Shown here: in pieces, positions 59,542 through 64,000 of the stretch
How the letters are laid out: each line of letters starts with the position of its first letter
How positions within the stretch are numbered: position 1 is the stretch's first letter
Assembly (NCBI GenBank): GCA_039591615.1
Contig: JBDHDH010000002.1
Coordinates: forward strand, 1-64,000
From: JBDHDH01 sp039591615
Lineage (GTDB): Bacteria; Gemmatimonadota; Gemmatimonadetes; Gemmatimonadales; GWC2-71-9
Direction: 5' to 3'
Length of the DNA: 64,000 nucleotides
Program-made: the position numbers and the translations under genes
Notes under the pieces: model-generated
What the model was told of the DNA's origin: nothing
The model's input: the letters and a program-made list of their open reading frames with translations, nothing else
Databases searched by the model: none

Positions 59542-59979
59542 ATGCAGCGCACACTGGCCATCATCAAGCCCGACGCGATGGTTGTGGGGAAGGCGGGCAA
59601 GATCCTGGCGCATCTGGAGACCGCCGGGTTCGCCGTGCGGGCGGCTAAGCTGGTCCGACTCTCCCAGCCCGAAGCCGAGGGCTTCTATGCCGTGCACCGG
59701 GAGCGGTCCTTCTTCGACTCCCTGGTGTCCTTCATGACCTCGGGGCCGTGCATGCCGATGGTGCTGGAACGGGTAGACGCGGTGCGCCACCTCCGAACGG
59801 TGGTAGGGGCTACCGACCCCGCTGAGGCGGACGACGGGACGATCCGCCGGCTGTTCGGTGAATCCAAGGAGCGAAATGCGATCCACGCCTCCGACTCGGA
59901 GGAGAACGCGTTGAAGGAGATAGCCTTCTTCTTCCCGGAGCGCGAGATGCGCCGTTTGTGGGGCGACGGGCCTCGTTGA
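59542..59979 (+). CDS. ndk: Nucleoside diphosphate kinase
   Basis: Ndk balances nucleoside triphosphates using ATP. It starts QRTLAIIKPDAMVVG; the catalytic His lies in ERNAIHASDS (about 113-122), with SGPCMPMVLER in place of the usual SGP.xA.vLEG. The 145 residues are normal. AGGTCT-like spacing before the ATG is weak. The last gene of the sucCD-EIIA/CBS-ndk run; the next unit has its own promoter. Confidence 0.94.
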   Translation: MQRTLAIIKPDAMVVGKAGKILAHLETAGFAVRAAKLVRLSQPEAEGFYAVHRERSFFDSLVSFMTSGPCMPMVLERVDAVRHLRTVVGATDPAEADDGTIRRLFGESKERNAIHASDSEENALKEIAFFFPEREMRRLWGDGPR

Positions 59980-60004
59980 CGCAAGTCGCTGTTACAATTA
60001 GCTT
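59976..60004 (+). promoter_or_regulatory. Candidate promoter of the DUF177-rpmF-fatty-acid operon
   Basis: TTGACG (59976-59981), 17-nt spacer, TAGCTT (59999-60004) followed by TG. The predicted start is about at the ATG of the DUF177 gene (60013), so the transcript may be leaderless. It overlaps the ndk stop. Confidence 0.5.
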
Positions 60005-60012
60005 TGCAGGCT

Positions 60013-60528
60013 ATGTTACGAGTTGACCTCCGCTCGCTCACGCGAGGCCCGGCGGCCACCGTGGGCGATGTGCCGGCCGGGGACCCGCTGTTACAGGATC
60101 TCGACGTGGTCCTGAGCGATCCGGTCCGGGTGCGGGGGCGCCTCACTGAGTCCGGCCCGGGCCGCTATTACTGGCAAGCCACGCTCAACACCCGGGTAAC
60201 TGCGGCCTGTCGCCGCTGCCTCGTGCCGATCGAGATCCCGGTCTCGGCGTCGGTCGGGGTGTTGTTTGCCGAGGACATCGGTGACGAGGACGCTTCGGTG
60301 TACGCGATTCCGAGCCACTCGCAGGAGTTGGATCTTGGAGCGGCAATACGGGAAGAGCTCATTCTCGCGCTGCCCGAATACGTTGAGTGCTCGGAAGGAT
60401 GCCGTGGGATTTGCGCGGGGTGTGGGACGGACCTGAACGCGGGCGTGTGCAGCTGCCAGCCCGCACGAGATCCTAGGTGGGCCGCGCTCGACGCCCTGAA
60501 GGCGGGCCGACCGAATAACGAGAGGTAA
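60013..60528 (+). CDS. DUF177 (YceD-like) protein
   Basis: The ATG at 60013 gives 171 residues. A core CRRCLVPIEIPVSASVGVLF (about 67-86) and a C-terminal Cys cluster CSEGCRGICAGCGTDLNAGVCSC (about 127-149) match the DUF177 family, almost always found just before rpmF. It is linked to ribosome assembly or 23S rRNA processing in some bacteria. The zinc-like Cys set is rich for the family. It sits 8 nt before rpmF. Confidence 0.88.
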   Translation: MLRVDLRSLTRGPAATVGDVPAGDPLLQDLDVVLSDPVRVRGRLTESGPGRYYWQATLNTRVTAACRRCLVPIEIPVSASVGVLFAEDIGDEDASVYAIPSHSQELDLGAAIREELILALPEYVECSEGCRGICAGCGTDLNAGVCSCQPARDPRWAALDALKAGRPNNER

Positions 60529-60536
60529 CGAGAAAA

Positions 60537-60719
60537 ATGGCGGTTCCCAAGCGACGAACGTCTAAGAGTCGTAAGCGCAAGCGCCGCACGCACCACAAGG
60601 CGCCGATACCGACCGTGCAGCCATGTCCCCGATGCGGCGATCCACGACGCCCGCACCGTGTCTGCCCGAGTTGTGGCTATTACGGAGGAGAGCAGCGGGT
60701 CCAGGTCGAGGACGTCTGA
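60537..60719 (+). CDS. rpmF: 50S ribosomal protein L32
   Basis: The 60-residue protein starts MAVPKRRTSKSRKRKRRTHHKA and has the zinc ribbon CPRCGDPRRPHRVCPSCG (about 30-47; CxxC-x9-10-CxxC, the zinc form). It lies in the standard DUF177-rpmF-plsX-fab order. Confidence 0.96.
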   Translation: MAVPKRRTSKSRKRKRRTHHKAPIPTVQPCPRCGDPRRPHRVCPSCGYYGGEQRVQVEDV

Positions 60720-60722
60720 CCC

Positions 60723-61715
60723 ATGCCGCGGATCGCGCTGGACGCCATGGGAGGGGATCTCGCTCCCGAGACGCCGGTCGTCGGAGCTGTGCAGGCGTTG
60801 GATGAGTTGCCTCACACCCATGAGATTGTCTTGGTCGGGCGTCAGGAGGCTATCGAATCGGAGCTTCGGAAACACGAGGTCGTCTCGCAGCGACTGACGA
60901 TCGTCGATGCCCCCGAGCAGATCGGGATGAGTGAGAAGCCGCTCGCTGCCGTCCGGTCGAAGCCGCGGTCGTCCATCCGTGTCGGGCTCGAGCTTCAAAA
61001 GCGAGGCGAGGCCGACGCGTTCATCTCGGCGGGCAATACGGGCGCCATCATGGCCGCCAGCTTGCTGTTGCTCGGTTTACACCCGGGCGTGGAGCGTCCC
61101 GCGATTGGCACGCTCTTTCCCACCGGCGCCAAGCCGGTGCTCGTCTTGGATAGCGGAGCCAACATCGATTGCTCGGCGCGCGAGCTGCGAGGGTTCGCCC
61201 ATGTCGGTGCGGTCTACGCGCGGGATGTTCTCGGTCGGGAGCACCCGGTTGTCGGGTTGTTGAACATAGGCGAGGAAGCGGAGAAGGGGACCGAGTCGGT
61301 GCGGGCGGCGTACGCGCTCCTCGAGGAGGATCGCGGCATTCGCTTCGCCGGGAACGTCGAAGGGCGAGATATTCTCAGTGGCGCGTGTGATGTCGTCGTG
61401 TGCGATGGATTCGTCGGCAACGTGGTTCTCAAATTCTACGAGTCGGTGGCTGACGTCTTCCAAGAATTCCTCCGCCGCGAAATGGACGCGGAGGTTCTTC
61501 AGGGCCCCGCGATGCAACGGGTCTTCAAGGTTCTGGATTACTCCGAGTATGGCGGTGCGCCACTCCTCGGTGTGCGAGGTGTCTCGATTATCTGCCACGG
61601 CGCCTCGCCACCACGCGCGATCAAGAACGCCATCCGAGTCGCCACTCGCGCAGTGGAAAGTGACGTGAGTCAGCACATCGGCGCAGAATTCGCCAGCGAC
61701 GGGGCTGCTGTATGA
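60723..61715 (+). CDS. plsX: Phosphate acyltransferase PlsX
   Basis: PlsX makes acyl-phosphate from acyl-ACP for phospholipid synthesis. It starts PRIALDAMGGDLAPETPVVGAVQAL and has SAGNTGAIMAASLLLLG (about 101-117), LLNIGEEAEKGTE and VCDGFVGNVVLK. The 330 residues are normal. It overlaps fabH by 4 nt. No FapR site is visible before the operon. Confidence 0.95.
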   Translation: MPRIALDAMGGDLAPETPVVGAVQALDELPHTHEIVLVGRQEAIESELRKHEVVSQRLTIVDAPEQIGMSEKPLAAVRSKPRSSIRVGLELQKRGEADAFISAGNTGAIMAASLLLLGLHPGVERPAIGTLFPTGAKPVLVLDSGANIDCSARELRGFAHVGAVYARDVLGREHPVVGLLNIGEEAEKGTESVRAAYALLEEDRGIRFAGNVEGRDILSGACDVVVCDGFVGNVVLKFYESVADVFQEFLRREMDAEVLQGPAMQRVFKVLDYSEYGGAPLLGVRGVSIICHGASPPRAIKNAIRVATRAVESDVSQHIGAEFASDGAAV

Positions 61716-62701
61716 AGCGCCCCCTCGTCGAGCTGGGGGGAACCGGACGATACGTTCCCAGCAAGGTGCTGACCAACGAAGATTTCGAGCGGATGGTGGA
61801 CACCTCGGACGAATGGATCCAAGAGCGAACCGGGATCCGCGAACGGCACATCGCCGAGTCACACGAGACCGTCGCGTTCATGTCGAAGGTTGCCTGCGAG
61901 CAGGCCCTAGCCGAGTCTGGTCTCACCGTGAAGGACGTCGACGCGATCATCCTCGGAACGTCGTCTCCGGATCGGTATCTGCCATCGAACGGCTGCGACG
62001 TTCAGGCGCAACTCGGTGCAACCAATGCCGCTGCGTTCGACGTCGGCGCAGCCTGTAGCAGCTTCCTCTACGGCCTTACGGTGGCCGAAGGCATGATCAG
62101 CACCGGGGCGGCCCGTCACGTGTTGGTGATCGGCGCCGAACGAATGTCGACCATCATCGACTACACCGATCGCGCAACGGCAGTCCTGTTCGGTGACGGC
62201 GCAGGCGCCGCGCTGGTCCGCGCGTCCTCCAACGGACAGCGCGGCATCCTGTCGAACTACTTGAAGTCCGATGGCTCCCTCGGTGATCTCCTCTACCGCC
62301 CGGGTGGCGGCGGAAACCATCCTCCGGACGAGAACCTCCTGGCCGAACACGGTTTCTTTGTCAAGATGGCAGGCCGAGAGGTTTTCAGGAACGCAGTGCG
62401 ATCGATGGCAGATGCCTGTGATCGCGCGCTCGAGCAGGCGGGGATCCAAGGGAAAGATATCGATGTTCTGATTCCCCATCAGGCGAACATCCGAATCATC
62501 GAGGCCACGGCAAAACACGCCAGCATCTCCATGGAGAAGGTCTACGTGAACGTGGACCGCTACGGGAATACCTCTGCGGCCTCGGTGCCCATTGCACTCG
62601 ACGAGTGCGTTCGGTGTGGGCGAATCAAGCCGGGTTCGCTCGTGCTGCTTGTGGCATTCGGAGGGGGATTCACGTGGGCAAGCACCGTGCTCCAGTGGTG
62701 A
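61712..62701 (+). CDS. fabH: 3-oxoacyl-ACP synthase III
   Basis: FabH starts fatty-acid chains by condensing acetyl-CoA with malonyl-ACP. The catalytic Cys in FDVGAACSSFLYGL (about 113), His in IPHQANIRIIEATAKH and Asn in RYGNTSAASVPIALDE form the triad. The 329 residues are complete. The stop overlaps the GTG start of fabD. Confidence 0.95.
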   Translation: MKRPLVELGGTGRYVPSKVLTNEDFERMVDTSDEWIQERTGIRERHIAESHETVAFMSKVACEQALAESGLTVKDVDAIILGTSSPDRYLPSNGCDVQAQLGATNAAAFDVGAACSSFLYGLTVAEGMISTGAARHVLVIGAERMSTIIDYTDRATAVLFGDGAGAALVRASSNGQRGILSNYLKSDGSLGDLLYRPGGGGNHPPDENLLAEHGFFVKMAGREVFRNAVRSMADACDRALEQAGIQGKDIDVLIPHQANIRIIEATAKHASISMEKVYVNVDRYGNTSAASVPIALDECVRCGRIKPGSLVLLVAFGGGFTWASTVLQW

Positions 62702-63633
62702 GAGTTGTTCTGTTGTGTCCGGGGCAGGGGGCGCAGCGCGTGGGGATGGGGAGGGATCTGGCGGACCGCTTCGCAGCCGCGCGAGATGTTTTCGCCGCAG
62801 CGGACGACGCCTTGGATTTTCCACTGTCCGCGTTAGCGTGGGAAGGCCCCGAGTCGGAGCTCACTCTCACCCACAACGCTCAGCCGGCAATCCTGGTCCA
62901 CAGCCTCGCAGTGTTCGCCGTCATTCGCGGGGCCGTCGATCCGTCCCTCGGCGCGGGCCACTCGCTCGGTGAATACAGCGCATACGCGATGTCAGGCTGC
63001 CTGCGCGTTGCCGATGCGGTGCGGCTGGTACGGAGACGTGGAGAGCTCATGCTCGAGGCAGGTAAGCAGCGTCCCGGCACCATGGCAGCCGTGGTCGGTC
63101 TGGACGCCGAGCGGGTATTGGCCATTTGCGAATCGGAGTCTGGTGAGGGCCGCGTCGTCGTTGCCGCCAATTTCAATGCGCCGGATCAGACGGTGATCTC
63201 CGGCGATCCCGAAGCGGTGACGCGGGCTGCCGAGCGCCTGAAAGAGGTCGGGGCCAAGCGGGTGCTCCTTCTCAAAGTGAGTGGTGCGTTCCACTCCCCC
63301 CTCATGACGCCGGCGCAGGTGGGGCTTCGGCAGGAACTCGACCAAGTCGAACTGGCCGATCCCCGGTTTCCGGTCGTCGCCAACGCCACCGGCGAGCCCG
63401 TGACCAACGCTGCAGAGGCCCGCGGCCTCTTGGCAAAGCAGCTGAGTTCGCCCGTCCAATGGGTCGCCTCCATGGAGTATGCCGGTGGCGCGGTTGGAGA
63501 TGAGGCTACCTTCTTGGAGGTCGGGCCTGGGAGCGTGTTGTCTGGGCTTCTCAAGCGCATCGTGACGGATCGCGCAGCCGAGAGTCTCGGTACTGCGGAT
63601 GAAGTCACCGAGTTCATGGACCAACACGGGTGA
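62698..63633 (+). CDS. fabD: Malonyl-CoA:ACP transacylase
   Basis: FabD loads malonyl onto ACP. The GTG at 62698 overlaps the fabH stop (GTGA) and gives 311 residues starting VRVVLLCPGQGAQ; a GTG at 62695 is also possible. The nucleophile Ser is in GHSLGEYSAYA (about 83-93), the active His in SGAFHSPLM (about 198-206). An upstream ATG inside fabH in the same frame was rejected. Confidence 0.95.
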   Translation: MRVVLLCPGQGAQRVGMGRDLADRFAAARDVFAAADDALDFPLSALAWEGPESELTLTHNAQPAILVHSLAVFAVIRGAVDPSLGAGHSLGEYSAYAMSGCLRVADAVRLVRRRGELMLEAGKQRPGTMAAVVGLDAERVLAICESESGEGRVVVAANFNAPDQTVISGDPEAVTRAAERLKEVGAKRVLLLKVSGAFHSPLMTPAQVGLRQELDQVELADPRFPVVANATGEPVTNAAEARGLLAKQLSSPVQWVASMEYAGGAVGDEATFLEVGPGSVLSGLLKRIVTDRAAESLGTADEVTEFMDQHG

Positions 63634-64000
63634 TTGATCTCGGCGGAAGGGTTGCTGTGGTCACCGGCGGCTCTCGGGGCATTGGCTTGGCCGTCGCAGG
63701 CCGTTTGTATTCGCAGGGAGCCAGCGTCGCGCTCATGGCCCGCGACGGGGAGCGGGCGCGGGCAGCGGCGGCGGCGTTCTCAGGACAAAGACGGGCGATT
63801 GGCGTGCAAGCGGATGTCGCCGATGTGGCACAGGCCGAGTCGGCCGTGGCGACGATCGAGGAAGAGCTCGGTCCCATCGACATCCTCGTGAACAATGCCG
63901 GTATTACGAAGGACGGCCTCCTAGTCAGGATGAGCTATGATGATTGGGATGCGGTATTGGATGTGAACCTCCGCGGGGCCTTTGCGATGACGAAGGCGGT
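63630..64000 (+). CDS. fabG: 3-oxoacyl-ACP reductase (partial)
   Basis: The GTG at 63630 overlaps the fabD stop (GTGA). The frame runs off the right edge after about 123 residues. It begins with an SDR dinucleotide loop GGSRGIGLAVAGRL (about 12-25) and has DILVNNAGITKDGLL (about 86-100; NNAG motif). The catalytic Tyr-Lys lies beyond the edge. The position after fabD makes FabG, the NADPH-dependent ketoreductase of fatty-acid elongation, the clear call. Confidence 0.92.
   Translation, partial: MIDLGGRVAVVTGGSRGIGLAVAGRLYSQGASVALMARDGERARAAAAAFSGQRRAIGVQADVADVAQAESAVATIEEELGPIDILVNNAGITKDGLLVRMSYDDWDAVLDVNLRGAFAMTKA

Noticed and set aside
59993..59998. TACAAT as the -10 of the DUF177 operon
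   Set aside because: It is a good hexamer but has no -35 at normal spacing, while TTGACG pairs at 17 nt with TAGCTT just downstream.

Overview
The window is one contiguous, densely packed, GC-rich bacterial chromosome segment with no mobile elements, prophage genes or CRISPR arrays. Most genes lie on the + strand and are joined by 1-4 nt start/stop overlaps (GTGA, ATGA, TGATG); GTG and TTG starts are common. A complete Bat/MoxR cluster, bshA (bacillithiol), a 14-gene nuo operon and -10 elements of the form TANCTT point to the Fibrobacteres-Chlorobi-Bacteroidetes side of the tree. Gemmatimonadota is my best guess. This placement is inference, because there is no rRNA gene in the window.

Layout. 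1-1 kb: a proline dehydrogenase cut by the window edge and tRNA-Ser(CGA), both on the - strand. 1-6.3 kb: a 2-hydroxyacid dehydrogenase, then pyrR-pyrB-pyrC, a class II aldolase and a coiled-coil zinc-ribbon protein. 6.3-11 kb: rpsT and an M50 site-2 protease from divergent promoters, then scpA-scpB-pseudouridine synthase and a large Rossmann-fold protein of unknown function. 11-18.7 kb: moxR, DUF58, an anchored helper, batA, a batB-batC fusion and a batD-batE-SH3 fusion. 18.7-25.7 kb: mutL, miaA, bshA, uppP, birA, a CPBP-like membrane protein and coaX, all overlapping. 25.9-27.3 kb: a secreted NTF2-like protein and two unknown membrane proteins. 27.7-31 kb: an M20 amidohydrolase facing an OSBS/N-succinylamino-acid-racemase homologue and a GNAT acyltransferase. 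Together these are the three activities of the known D-to-L amino-acid conversion route. 31.2-33.5 kb: two small lipoproteins rich in PCNPC repeats, one carrying a cytochrome c domain, then a five-haem lipoprotein cytochrome. 33.5-37.4 kb: a beta-propeller lipoprotein, a DUF2914 protein, and a - strand operon of dcd, an unknown zinc-finger membrane protein and a frameshifted Yip1-family gene. 37.6-51.6 kb: nuoA to nuoN (respiratory complex I) from one strong promoter with a CRP/FNR-like palindrome in its leader. 51.7-60 kb: phosphohexomutase, a UPF0182 membrane protein, carbamate kinase, sucC-sucD, an EIIA-CBS fusion and ndk. 60-64 kb: DUF177, rpmF, plsX, fabH, fabD and the start of fabG (fatty-acid synthesis), cut by the right edge.

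Most of the window is core metabolism and housekeeping. The places that deserve a second look are the D-to-L amino-acid triad, the PCNPC lipoprotein/cytochrome locus with a terminator just before the multihaem gene, the two Bat fusions that keep signal-peptide-like seams, the shared TANCTT promoter pattern, and the palindrome at the nuo promoter. All protein calls come from motifs and overall resemblance read by eye; no database search was run.
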